A stretch of DNA of 64,000 nt from Sphingobacteriales bacterium (GTDB lineage: Bacteria > Bacteroidota > Bacteroidia > Chitinophagales > LD1): the NCBI GenBank assembly GCA_018262795.1, contig JADFDM010000012.1, forward strand, positions 62,001 to 126,000, written 5' to 3'. Shown piece by piece: positions 8,531-17,371 of the stretch. The notes under the pieces were generated by a model. It was not told where the DNA came from. It saw only the letters and a program-made list of their open reading frames with translations, and did not search any database. The position numbers and the translations under genes were made by a program. The first letter of the stretch is position 1; the number at the start of each line of letters is the position of its first letter.

Positions 8531-10309
8531 ATGGCCAGAGAACAAAGTCGCTCCATTTTATTGCTTGATAATGATGAAACCAGTGCGCAGGATATTCAGC
8601 GTTTTCTGAAAGTAAGTGCGTTTACTTTTAGCGTTAGCCATGCCGGCACTGTGCAAGATGGAACCGATTTTCTGAAAAATCGCCAGCCGGATCTGGTTTT
8701 ATTAGATGCCGGTTTTGCTGAACTGCCCGGTTATCATTCTGTAAAAAAGATACTGAACAATTACAAAGCACCTATTATTCTTTTATCGGAGGCGGTAGGA
8801 GGTGGAGAATTGAAGCAACAAGCTGAAAAAGCCGGAGCCATTGACTATTTGACTAAGAATAAAGTGAATCTATTCAGCCTTCAGAAAATCATTATCAATA
8901 CGCTGAAGTTGAATGAAACCGAAAACCGGTTAGACCATGCCGTAGAAGAATACACCGCCCGGCAAGAATCGTTTTCGCAAATTCTCAATCGAGTGTCCGA
9001 AGGTATTCTCATTATTAATCGCGATAACCTTATCCGCTTCGCCAACGAAAAAGCATATAAAATTTTAGGAGAGAGCAACATCCGAAAAGATGTAAGCGGT
9101 TTGATTCTGTACCACGAAACCGAAGAGGAAGAAGTTATAGAACTGAAAGGAAACCGAAAACACCAACTGCTTCTTCGCATTAGTCCTATTGATTGGCAAG
9201 GGGAAAAAACCAACTTGGTTATTCTTCAAGAAATAAAAAATGAAAAGCCGGAGCAGAACCGGCTTATCATGGAATTGCTAACGGTATTCTTAGATAACGT
9301 TGACACCAGTATTCTTCTTCTCAAAAACGATCAAATTACTTTTGCAAACCACTTTGCTGCGCAAAAGTTACTGCTAAAACAAAGTGCCGTCACGCGAAAA
9401 AAACTACACGATATTTTTGGCAGTGAAGATCCCTTGCACAGTTCGGCATCACTCACCGACTTTATGGCAGAGCGAAGTGCAACAGGCATTATCAAATTAG
9501 GAGACGGCAGCACCCGAAATGTAAACTACACTCTCCGTTATTTAAATGTAGCCGATGAGATATATCAATTGATGTCGTTTGAGGTAATAGAAGTGCTCAG
9601 TGAAAATGAAATACCGCGCGGCAGAACAGATGAAGATCGCTTTTCAACAGACGATGTGCTACACCTCGCTTCTCATGATTTGCGCGAGCCGGTGCGCACT
9701 ATTTTGAATTACGTGCAATTAATAGCCGACCATCTCGCAAAAGGGAAATACGATGAAGCCACCGAATATGCAGGCTTTGCGCGGCAAGCAGCCACTCGAA
9801 TGGATACGCTGCTCAGTGATTTAAAAGTATATATCGCGCTGAGCGATTATGCCTTTACCATGAATAAGGTCTCTATGAAAACCGTAGCAGCCGAAGTATT
9901 GAAAACACTGAAACATAAAATTGCCGAAACAGGTGCTACGGTAGAAATTGCAAATCTTCCCGACATCAGTGCCGATCGCGAATTGGTAGAGAAACTCTTG
10001 TTGCATTTGGTGGACAATGCACTGAAGTTCCACAGGGACAATAACAAGCCGACTGTGGATATCGGCTATGATAAGTTTGAAGGCAACATCATATTTTGCG
10101 TTCGCGACAATGGTATTGGTATTTCAAAGAAATATCAATCCAAGATTTTCGAGCTCTTTGAGCGTTTGAATAGAGTTGATGAGTATCCGGGAAACGGCTT
10201 GGGTTTGGCTATCTGCAAAAAAATAACTGAAATGCACGGTGGCAAAATATGGGTAGAAAGCGTGCCGGGAGCCGGAAGCAACTTCTTTTTTACGCTTCGA
10301 AGTAAGTAA
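8531..10309 (+). CDS. Response-regulator/PAS sensor histidine kinase
   Basis: 592 residues from the ATG at 8531; the frame is open back to 8462, but MAREQSRSILLLDND is where receiver domains normally begin. Order: a REC domain (about 1-125) with phospho-acceptor D59 in LVLLDAGF and the conserved Lys in YLTKN; two PAS-like regions (about 140-250 and 265-370); HisKA with H382 in LASHDLREP; and HATPase_c with N496 (LVDNALKFH), D526 (DNGIGI) and GNGLGLAI. There are no membrane segments, so this is a cytosolic kinase that probably receives a phosphate or partner signal through the N-terminal REC. No cognate output regulator is adjacent. The target is unknown. Confidence 0.9.
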   Translation: MAREQSRSILLLDNDETSAQDIQRFLKVSAFTFSVSHAGTVQDGTDFLKNRQPDLVLLDAGFAELPGYHSVKKILNNYKAPIILLSEAVGGGELKQQAEKAGAIDYLTKNKVNLFSLQKIIINTLKLNETENRLDHAVEEYTARQESFSQILNRVSEGILIINRDNLIRFANEKAYKILGESNIRKDVSGLILYHETEEEEVIELKGNRKHQLLLRISPIDWQGEKTNLVILQEIKNEKPEQNRLIMELLTVFLDNVDTSILLLKNDQITFANHFAAQKLLLKQSAVTRKKLHDIFGSEDPLHSSASLTDFMAERSATGIIKLGDGSTRNVNYTLRYLNVADEIYQLMSFEVIEVLSENEIPRGRTDEDRFSTDDVLHLASHDLREPVRTILNYVQLIADHLAKGKYDEATEYAGFARQAATRMDTLLSDLKVYIALSDYAFTMNKVSMKTVAAEVLKTLKHKIAETGATVEIANLPDISADRELVEKLLLHLVDNALKFHRDNNKPTVDIGYDKFEGNIIFCVRDNGIGISKKYQSKIFELFERLNRVDEYPGNGLGLAICKKITEMHGGKIWVESVPGAGSNFFFTLRSK

Positions 10310-10313
10310 GATG

Positions 10314-10339
10314 AATCTGCTGTGAGGCAGTCGCAGATT
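10314..10339 (+). repeat. Short inverted repeat after the kinase gene
   Basis: aatctgc (10314-10320) and gcagatt (10333-10339) form a 7-bp stem with a 12-base loop, directly after the kinase stop. There is no T-run, so it is a weak terminator candidate. The same 7-bp arms occur in the hairpin at 30755-30771. Confidence 0.35.
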
Positions 10340-10361
10340 ATTCTGAAACATCCACCAAACG

Positions 10362-11540
10362 ATGAAGAAATTCTGCAGCGAATGCGGTCATCCACTTGAA
10401 GTCAACAAAAGGTTTTGCAGCGATTGCGGCAATGCCAACCCCTTCCACTCTCTTAGTTTTGAATTTACTGCCGTGCGCACCAATACGATGGAAAAGCTTC
10501 GCCAAAAGCGCTTGACCATTGAGCGACAATTGGAGGAAATTGAAGACGAGCAACAGGAGCTAATGAAGAAGGAGCAACTGCGCAAAGAAATGGCGGAACT
10601 GGAAAAGCAGAGGGTAGATCGCCAGGAAAAAGAGAAGGAAATAAAGGAGAAGTTTGAGCGGGATGAGATTGGGGCCATCCTAAAAAAAGAAATACAACAA
10701 GTAAAAGACGAGGCAGAAGCCTATAAGCACCAAACGACTGAATTGCTGAAAGAATTGCGCCATGTAATTGTGCAGATTGATGAAGAGAATAAACGATTAA
10801 AAGAAGAAGTAGAACACATCAGCAAAGTGCAACCAACTATTTCGGCTCCTGCTATTGCAGTAGAAATAGAAGCAGAACCTGCGGTGGAAGCAAGTGCAGA
10901 GGAGGAAGTAGCGCCAATAGAACCAACAGAGAAAAAGACTTCCGGCAGTCGTAAATTCATTTGGGGGATCGTGGCAGTATTGTTTTTAGCAGCCAACCTG
11001 TTTGTTTACTTCCGTTATTTCCACTCCACCACCGGGCAAATGCCACAAACAGCTTCTTTAGCGCCACCGGTCATACCTGCCAAAGTAGCGCCATCTGAAG
11101 AAATAATTACTGAACCCATTGCCACCGATGAAAAAGTAACCCCTGAAGTGGTTAAAAGCGAAACTCCCGTTGCGGTGGTGAAGGAGAAAAAGATAAAGGT
11201 GGAAGTTCCCAAAGAAAAAGCATTGCCAGCTCCGGTTGCGGCTGCACCCGTTTCTGAAAAGAAGAGTTCAAAATCAGTCTTCCATCTTACCAAACTCACT
11301 GCTAAAAAAGATTTGGTGGGCAAGAAACTTTCCGGTTGCGGCATCACACTGCTAAACACGAGCGAAGTGAAAGATATAACAGAGCCCGTGCTGGTAGAGA
11401 ATTCGGCTGCTAACGGTTATGTAAAATATAAAATGAGCGTGAAGGTGGCACAGGATGGCGAAACTTATAGCGTAACGCCCTATGTATATTACAGCCCCTC
11501 TGGACAATTTATCAAAATAGATGCGAGTAATTGCGAGTAA
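10362..11540 (+). CDS. Zinc-ribbon, coiled-coil, single-pass membrane protein of unknown function
   Basis: 392 residues. The N-terminus is a zinc ribbon with two CxxC pairs (C5/C8 and C19/C22: FCSECG and FCSDCG). A charged coiled coil (about 43-165, rich in E, K, R and Q) follows, then an acidic linker, one membrane helix at about 198-220 (WGIVAVLFLAANLFVYF), a Pro/Val/Lys-rich spacer, and a compact C-terminal domain of about 100 residues starting near the FHLTKLTAKKDLVGKKL segment. The layout implies a cytosolic zinc ribbon and coiled coil with an exported C-terminal domain. It lies 52 bases after the kinase gene and 14 bases before the MORN-repeat gene, suggesting a three-gene unit. I do not recognise the C-terminal domain. 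Confidence 0.82.
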   Translation: MKKFCSECGHPLEVNKRFCSDCGNANPFHSLSFEFTAVRTNTMEKLRQKRLTIERQLEEIEDEQQELMKKEQLRKEMAELEKQRVDRQEKEKEIKEKFERDEIGAILKKEIQQVKDEAEAYKHQTTELLKELRHVIVQIDEENKRLKEEVEHISKVQPTISAPAIAVEIEAEPAVEASAEEEVAPIEPTEKKTSGSRKFIWGIVAVLFLAANLFVYFRYFHSTTGQMPQTASLAPPVIPAKVAPSEEIITEPIATDEKVTPEVVKSETPVAVVKEKKIKVEVPKEKALPAPVAAAPVSEKKSSKSVFHLTKLTAKKDLVGKKLSGCGITLLNTSEVKDITEPVLVENSAANGYVKYKMSVKVAQDGETYSVTPYVYYSPSGQFIKIDASNCE

Positions 11541-11554
11541 AGAATGAAAAATCT

Positions 11555-12796
11555 ATGAAAAGATATTTTACCCTATTTCTGCTTTCTCCCTTGTTTACGC
11601 TGTCCATTTATGCGCAGGAATATCTCAGCGGAAAAATGATAAAAGCCGATAAGCAAGAGGAACAAGTATTTTACGACAGAACACAAATCAACATCAGTGC
11701 CTATGTGTTCCAATCGGTTTATAAAGTGTTGGATAAAGACAAAAATCCTATTTACTCTATCACGCTGACCCACGACCAACTAAAATCAAGATTGTATATA
11801 GCTCTCAAAAATGAAGGGGCCGGTGCAAAAGGTTTTACGATGGAATATGATAAGGAGACGAGCGGTCTTATATTCAGTGACAGAGGCAATACTGATACCA
11901 GTTACTCCTTAACATCCCCATGTCATTATCTCATTTCATTTACCGATATCAGCAGAGACTTTCCGGTGTTGCATAAAATCAGAACCGATAAAGCAGTAGT
12001 ACTATTGTTAGACCCCCTCAGCCGTATTCGCTTGCGAATGCACCGCGAGATAGTAAACAAAGTGCCTGCGGTCGAGAAAGAAATCACTGAGCCGGACCCC
12101 AGTTTTCGGGCTTTTTACCACTTAGGTGCACCAGACCCTATGAGTGAAGCACTGTATAGAGCCAGAGCAGATTTGCAGAAACTGAAAGACGATTACATAG
12201 ACTCCATTACCGCTATGAGAGCGACTATTCAAAAACAAATTGAAACACGCTTCAAAACCAATCGCGTAACAGCCGATGAAAAAAAATATGACGGGGATTT
12301 GAAACGAGGGGTGCCGCAGGGCAAGGGTTTGCTGATCGAAAAGGGCAACCTCTACAACGGAGAATTTAAAAAGGGGGAGTTTGAAAAAGGATTTGCCGCT
12401 ATCAAAAATGAAGATTTCGAATATCTGGGAGAGTATGCTTCTGGAAAATTTGAAGGCTTGGGTTGGGTGAAATATGCCAACGGCAGTTACTTGATCGGGC
12501 AATTTGGAAACTCTAATGTAGTGACCGGCATCTCTCTCTCAAAGGATCAAGCCGGCGAAATATTTTTTGGCAGATTTCAGAATAACCAACGAACCGGCTA
12601 TGGGGAGTTGCGGAATGTAAATGGCAATTTATATTACGGAGAATTTGAAAATGGGAAACTAATAAAGGGCTATTCAAAAGAAATAGATCAATTCGGCTAC
12701 GCTACCTACTCCATCGTTGAAAGTGGAGTGAAATCACAAGCTAACCTGCCCTTAGCAGAAGCTTTCTTTAATACCATCGTGTACGCTAAGAACTAA
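11555..12796 (+). CDS. Exported MORN-repeat protein
   Basis: 413 residues from the ATG at 11555, which gives a signal peptide (MKRYFTLFLLSPLFTLSIYA, cleavage near AQE). A unique N-terminal part of about 230 residues precedes several MORN-type units, recognisable by YDGDLKRGVPQGKG, YNGEFKKGEFEKG, YLGEYASGKFEGLGWVKY, GRFQNNQRTGYGELRN and YYGEFENGKLIKGY. MORN repeats form elongated beta surfaces that bind proteins or lipids. The preceding gene ends 14 bases upstream. Function unknown. Confidence 0.82.
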   Translation: MKRYFTLFLLSPLFTLSIYAQEYLSGKMIKADKQEEQVFYDRTQINISAYVFQSVYKVLDKDKNPIYSITLTHDQLKSRLYIALKNEGAGAKGFTMEYDKETSGLIFSDRGNTDTSYSLTSPCHYLISFTDISRDFPVLHKIRTDKAVVLLLDPLSRIRLRMHREIVNKVPAVEKEITEPDPSFRAFYHLGAPDPMSEALYRARADLQKLKDDYIDSITAMRATIQKQIETRFKTNRVTADEKKYDGDLKRGVPQGKGLLIEKGNLYNGEFKKGEFEKGFAAIKNEDFEYLGEYASGKFEGLGWVKYANGSYLIGQFGNSNVVTGISLSKDQAGEIFFGRFQNNQRTGYGELRNVNGNLYYGEFENGKLIKGYSKEIDQFGYATYSIVESGVKSQANLPLAEAFFNTIVYAKN

Positions 12797-13078
12797 GTAA
12801 TTCGAGGGAGTCATAAAAGAATAAAGCGCTGGCGTAGCACTGTTTTATAACCCAAGTTACAGAGTGGAATAGTGCGAGTTGCAAAGGGGAATAAAGCGGA
12901 AAGCATTATTCTTGGAGAGAAATAGCTGACCTCTCCATCCAGAAAAAGTTTCGATAGTCCAAATTTCCCCCGCTAAAGCGCGGTTGGTATCCACCAAGTT
13001 GGGAACTCTTAAAGATTCAGTGTATCGAACAGACCCGGCTCCAAGACGTTTTATCGGCAATGTGAGAAGTGAAAGTAT
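12797..13078. other. Gene-free spacer of 282 bases
   Basis: This lies between the MORN-protein gene and sucC, which converge. A 67-codon open frame on the minus strand has no recognisable features and no family resemblance, and I see no convincing hairpin with a T-run. Confidence 0.4.
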
Positions 13079-14290
13079 CTAACTCAGCGCCTTCTTCACC
13101 GCATCGGCAGCATCTTTCAACTGCACCGCTCCGGTTACTTTTAAGCCACTGTTATCAATTATCTTTTTTCCTTCTTCAGCATTGGTGCCTTGAAGGCGAA
13201 CGATAATAGGAACAGGAATATTTCCGATTGATTTATAAGCATCCACGATTCCCTGCGCTACACGATCGCAGCGCACAATGCCTCCAAAAATATTTACGAG
13301 GATTGCCTTTACGTGTTCATCGCGAAGTATAATTCTAAACGCCTTTTCTACTCGTTCCGCATTGGCTGTGCCGCCCACATCAAGGAAGTTGGCAGGGTCG
13401 CCACCGCTTAGTTTAATAATATCCATTGTGGCCATAGCCAATCCGGCACCGTTGACCATGCAACCCACATTGCCGTCTAACTTTACATAGTTCAGGTCGG
13501 CTGCCTCAGCTTCCAGTTCAATAGGATCTTGTTCATTATTATCCTTCATTTCTTCCAAATCGCGATGGCGAAAGAGGGCATTGTCATCCAAAGAGATTTT
13601 CCCATCTACCGCCATAATGCGATTGTCGGAGGTTTTGAGGCAAGGGTTAATTTCTACCATACCAGCATCGCTACTCATGTAGGTTTTATACACCGCTTTG
13701 GCAAATTTGATCATCTCTTTATAGGCGTTGCCGCTCAAACCCAAGTTGAAGGCAATTTTTCGACACTGAAAATCTTGCAAGCCAACTTTAGGGTCAATCC
13801 ATTCTTTGTGAACTTTCTCGGGAGTTTTATCGGCCACCTCTTCAATATCCATCCCTCCTTCGGTGGAGTAAATGATTACGTTTTCGCCTTTAGCGCGATC
13901 TAAAAGCATAGAGAAGTAAAACTCCTTCGGCTCACTTTCTCCGGGGTAATACACGTCCTGCGCCACCAGTACTTTACGCACTAATCGGCCGGCTGCTCCG
14001 GTTTGCTTGGTCACTAAAATTCCGCCCAAAATATTTTCAGAAATCTGTTTCACCTGATCTATGTTCTTGGCCAGTGCCACACCATGCTGCTCCGTACCTT
14101 CTATCTTCCCTTTGCCGCGACCACCGGCATGTATCTGACTTTTGATAACTACCCAGTCGCTGTTATATAATGCTTTTAATTTTTTGGCGGCCTCCACTGC
14201 TTGTGCCGAAGTTTCAGCAACAATTCCTTCTTGGATAACTGCCCCGTTCTTTTTCAAAAGTTCCTTAGCCTGGTATTCGTGTAAATTCAT
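13079..14290 (-). CDS. sucC: Succinyl-CoA synthetase (ADP-forming) beta subunit
   Basis: 403 residues starting MNLHEYQAKELLKKNGAV, the family's normal N-terminus; the 22 upstream in-frame codons are discarded for that reason. ATP-grasp residues are visible (KSQIHAGGRGKGK), with EINPC and the C-terminal VGCMVNGAGLAMATMD and NIFGGIVRCD motifs that contact CoA/phosphate and the alpha subunit. It catalyses succinyl-CoA to succinate with substrate-level phosphorylation in the TCA cycle. sucD is not adjacent, so the two subunits are encoded apart. Confidence 0.97.
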   Translation of the reverse strand: MNLHEYQAKELLKKNGAVIQEGIVAETSAQAVEAAKKLKALYNSDWVVIKSQIHAGGRGKGKIEGTEQHGVALAKNIDQVKQISENILGGILVTKQTGAAGRLVRKVLVAQDVYYPGESEPKEFYFSMLLDRAKGENVIIYSTEGGMDIEEVADKTPEKVHKEWIDPKVGLQDFQCRKIAFNLGLSGNAYKEMIKFAKAVYKTYMSSDAGMVEINPCLKTSDNRIMAVDGKISLDDNALFRHRDLEEMKDNNEQDPIELEAEAADLNYVKLDGNVGCMVNGAGLAMATMDIIKLSGGDPANFLDVGGTANAERVEKAFRIILRDEHVKAILVNIFGGIVRCDRVAQGIVDAYKSIGNIPVPIIVRLQGTNAEEGKKIIDNSGLKVTGAVQLKDAADAVKKALS

Positions 14291-14401
14291 GGATTTGAAG
14301 ATTTGTTTGCGAGAATAAAAACCGCACGAAAGTAATCTTTCAGAAAGAAAAGCCAATAGCCGAAAGGCGGATAAAACTCATCATCGGTTTATAACCCGCT
14401 G

Positions 14402-14430
14402 TTTGTCGTTTATAAAATCCGCTATCTTTC
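14402..14430 (+). promoter_or_regulatory. Possible promoter of the lolD-like gene
   Basis: TTTG (14402-14405), a 17-base spacer, then TATCTTTC (14423-14430), one mismatch from TAnnTTTG. The predicted start would coincide with the ATG at 14435, implying a leaderless or nearly leaderless mRNA. Confidence 0.35.
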
Positions 14431-14434
14431 GCGC

Positions 14435-15088
14435 ATGATTTTAGAGGCTCACAACATCCATAAGCGATATGGAAATATAGAAGTGTTAAAGGGAGTTTCA
14501 ATAGCGGTTAAGAAGGGAGAGATTGTGTCGCTGGTGGGGCCTTCAGGAGCCGGCAAGTCCACTTTGCTGCATATTTTAGGCACGCTGGACCGACCGGATT
14601 CGGGCACTGTTACCATAGAAGGAAAGGGTGTGTTTGCGCAAAGCGATAAAGCATTAGCTCGATTCCGAAACAAATCCATTGGTTTCATCTTTCAGTTTCA
14701 TCATCTGCTGCCGGAGTTCACTGCGGTAGAGAATGTGTGCATCCCCGCATTTATCGGTGGGGCATCGTCTGGTGTGGCGGAAACTCGGGCCAAGGAACTT
14801 CTTAGTATGTTGAAATTGGACAGTCGTTTGCAGCATAAGCCCGGGGAGCTTTCGGGGGGAGAACAACAGCGAGTGGCAGTGGCGCGTGCCTTAATGAACA
14901 ATCCGGCTATTGTAATGGCCGATGAACCTTCCGGCAACTTAGATACAAACAATGCTCGCGAACTTCATAAATTATTTTTCGAGTTGCGCGATCAGTTGAA
15001 TCAGACTTTTATTATCGTCACCCATAATGAAGAACTGGCCGGTATGGCCGACCGTGAAATTCACCTGAAGGATGGTGCGATGGTTTAA
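14435..15088 (+). CDS. lolD: LolD-type ABC transporter ATP-binding protein
   Basis: 217 residues, a single ABC domain: Walker A GPSGAGKST (about 35-43), Q-loop FIFQFHHLLPEFTAVENV, signature LSGGEQQRVAVARAL, Walker B IVMADEPSGNLD, and the H-loop IIVTHNE. The QFHHLLPEFTAVENV segment and the length fit LolD, the ATPase that powers release of lipoproteins from the inner membrane. Related MacB/FtsE-type ATPases look alike and no LolC/E permease gene is adjacent, so the subfamily is likely but not proven. Confidence 0.85.
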   Translation: MILEAHNIHKRYGNIEVLKGVSIAVKKGEIVSLVGPSGAGKSTLLHILGTLDRPDSGTVTIEGKGVFAQSDKALARFRNKSIGFIFQFHHLLPEFTAVENVCIPAFIGGASSGVAETRAKELLSMLKLDSRLQHKPGELSGGEQQRVAVARALMNNPAIVMADEPSGNLDTNNARELHKLFFELRDQLNQTFIIVTHNEELAGMADREIHLKDGAMV

Positions 15089-15118
15089 ACTCACTATTCC
15101 ACACAACGTATTTTCGCT

Positions 15119-15562
15119 ATGAAAAATCTATTGCCCTTTCTATTGCTAACCGGCTTAGTACTGTGCGGCTGCAATGAAAGCAAAACAAAGAAACCGGTGC
15201 CGGTAACAGAAGAAGAGGCAGCGGTAAAACAGGGAGAGCTTTCATTTTTGTTAGACTATAATCAGAAAACACCGGAAGAAGCCGGCCTGCTCACCAATCC
15301 GGTAGTTAAACAAAAGCTGGCAGAATTGATGAAGGATAGCTTCTCTGTGCTTGCTTCTAAAACAAAATTCTCACAACCATTGTCAGTATCGAAGCAAACA
15401 GGATTGGTGATGGCGAAATACTTTTTTGATGAACAGCGAACTGATCTTTCGGCAGTGATTATTGTGGATGCTCTTCGAAATGTTCTATGGGTGTATTATT
15501 ACAATGGAGATAAGATGGTGAAATTTTCTAATAATACCGCAGTATCGAAAGTAAGTTTCTGA
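15119..15562 (+). CDS. Putative lipoprotein of unknown function
   Basis: 147 residues beginning MKNLLPFLLLTGLVLCGCNE. The hydrophobic segment ends in LCGC, a plausible lipobox with lipidated Cys at about residue 19. The mature part is small and charged at its start, followed by a mixed alpha/beta domain; no known family is recognised. It lies 30 bases after the lolD-like gene, a fitting but not demonstrative neighbour. Confidence 0.7.
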   Translation: MKNLLPFLLLTGLVLCGCNESKTKKPVPVTEEEAAVKQGELSFLLDYNQKTPEEAGLLTNPVVKQKLAELMKDSFSVLASKTKFSQPLSVSKQTGLVMAKYFFDEQRTDLSAVIIVDALRNVLWVYYYNGDKMVKFSNNTAVSKVSF

Positions 15563-15926
15563 TCGTTCCCGGGTAGCCAAGCCCTATCTTAGCTGGAGGA
15601 ACGAACCCGCCTGCATCACAAAGACGGGTAGGAATAGGTTGACTTTGGCGGTTGCAACATCTGTATTAAATCAAGCATAATAGCCTAAGTCAATCTTCCT
15701 TACCTATTAGCAAATATCTGTTTCAAAATCTGTAGCTGAATTTTCAAAATGCTTTTTAGGGTCTTCTCTCTTGTCGCCTCCTCTCCTGCCACTTTGTTTT
15801 TCCGAGCAACCAACAAAAGTTTCGGAGTTGCACGAAACTGAAAACTTAATGTAGTACTCAATTAACGATTACCCCATTAACCAATAAACAATTCACGTCC
15901 TCCGCACATCGCCTTATCTCATTCGC
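15563..15926. repeat. Gene-free region of 364 bases with three consecutive inverted repeats
   Basis: No coding frame is supported. Three pairings stand in a row: tcgttcc/ggaacga (15563-15569 with 15598-15604), acccg/cgggt (15605-15609 with 15625-15629), and an imperfect longer pair, aataggttgactttgg (15633-15648), whose two halves recur inverted at 15684-15693 and 15703-15708 around a 9-base insertion. They may represent a terminator array or a decayed small mobile element. The rest, up to the helicase stop, holds nothing recognisable. Confidence 0.4.
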
Positions 15927-17189
15927 TTAATACCGTGGCGTTTTAGGTTTGCCATAATTCTTCTTCGCGCTGTTATTGGACGAGTGCTTGTGTCCGGAGT
16001 ATCCGGTGTTTCTTTTGCCTTGTTGCTGCTTAGGCGCTTTCACCGGATGGTGGTCGGTTAAAGGAAAAGAGTGCGACTCCACCACCGGAATCTTTTTACC
16101 AATTAATTTTTCAATATCGCGCAAGTACTCCTTCTCTTCGGCATCGCAAAAAGAGAAAGCAGTTCCTCTTGCTCCGGCTCTTCCTGTTCTGCCAATGCGA
16201 TGAACGTAAGTTTCGGGCAGGTTCGATATTTCATAGTTAATCACATACTCCAGATCATCTACATCAATTCCGCGAGCGGCAATATCGGTAGCCACTAACA
16301 CGCGAGTAGTTTGCGCTTTAAAGTTTGCTAAAGCGCGCTGCCGGGCATTCTGCGCTTTGTTGCCATGTATCGCTTCGGCTTTAATGTGATGTTTCTGTAG
16401 GGTGCGCACCACCTTGTCGGCTCCGTGCTTCGTGCGAGTAAATACCAGTGCGGTTTTTATGTTTTTGTCATTTAAAATTTCGAGTAGCAGTGAAATTTTA
16501 TTGCCCTTGTCCACAAAGAAAACCTGCTGTTGAATAATATCAACGGTGGAAGAAACAGGGGTCACAGAAACTTTTTCGGGTTGGTGAAGAATGCTTCCGG
16601 CCAACTTTACAATTTCAGGAGGCATGGTAGCCGAGAAGAAAAGCGTTTGTCTTTTTTTCGGCAGTGCCGCCAGCAACTTTTTTACATCATGGATAAATCC
16701 CATGTCCAACATGCGGTCTGCTTCATCCAACACAAATATCTCCACATCGTGCAGGCTGATGTAACCTTGGCTCATCAAATCCAACAAGCGGCCGGGCGTA
16801 GCGACCAAAATATCAACGCCTCTTTTAAGTGCTGTTACCTGCGGACTTTGTCCCACTCCGCCAAATACCACGGTGCCGTTCAAATGGGTGTGCCGTCCAT
16901 AGGCTTTAAAACTTTCGCCAATCTGTATCGCCAATTCGCGAGTGGGAGTCACAATAAGGCTGCGTATCTTTTTCTTTTGATTCGTAGCGGGCGCAGCACT
17001 CAGCAGTTGAATAATAGGAATGGCAAAGGCTGCCGTTTTGCCGGTGCCCGTTTGCGCACAACCCAGCAGGTCGCTTCCCTTCAACACAATGGGAATAGCT
17101 TGTGCTTGAATAGGAGTGGGCGTAGTGTAGCCTTCTTCCTTTACAGCTTTTAAAATAGGTTCTATCAGTTGAAGTGATTCGAATTGCAT
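15927..17189 (-). CDS. DEAD-box RNA helicase (RhlE-like)
   Basis: 420 residues with all helicase motifs in order: Q motif (TPIQAQAIP), I (AQTGTGKT), Ia (PTRELA), Ib (TPGR), II (DEAD in [13 protein letters not shown]), III (SATMPPE), IV-V ([11 protein letters not shown]) and VI ([13 protein letters not shown]). A short basic tail ([20 protein letters not shown]) gives extra RNA affinity. Length and tail fit the RhlE group. It acts in RNA remodelling, ribosome assembly or decay. It is the last gene of a minus-strand set with lepB and dapB, but 182 bases separate it from lepB. Confidence 0.95.
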   Translation of the reverse strand: MQFESLQLIEPILKAVKEEGYTTPTPIQAQAIPIVLKGSDLLGCAQTGTGKTAAFAIPIIQLLSAAPATNQKKKIRSLIVTPTRELAIQIGESFKAYGRHTHLNGTVVFGGVGQSPQVTALKRGVDILVATPGRLLDLMSQGYISLHDVEIFVLDEADRMLDMGFIHDVKKLLAALPKKRQTLFFSATMPPEIVKLAGSILHQPEKVSVTPVSSTVDIIQQQVFFVDKGNKISLLLEILNDKNIKTALVFTRTKHGADKVVRTLQKHHIKAEAIHGNKAQNARQRALANFKAQTTRVLVATDIAARGIDVDDLEYVINYEISNLPETYVHRIGRTGRAGARGTAFSFCDAEEKEYLRDIEKLIGKKIPVVESHSFPLTDHHPVKAPKQQQGKRNTGYSGHKHSSNNSAKKNYGKPKTPRY

Positions 17190-17371
17190 AACGTTGAATA
17201 AGTAGATATAAAAGGGAAAAAGAAGAAAATCGCTCCTCTTAGAAATTTCGCGAAGGTAGTCGGATTAATTTGAAAATGCAGGGGACTTGCTGCGAAACGA
17301 TAAGGGGGCGGAAGCCTATTCAAACAAAACCCCGCTTAGCGCAGGATTTTGTGACCCAGCAAGCACTGAAT

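Noticed and set aside
12857-13060. 67-codon minus-strand frame downstream of sucC
   Set aside because: No domain, signal or conserved context.
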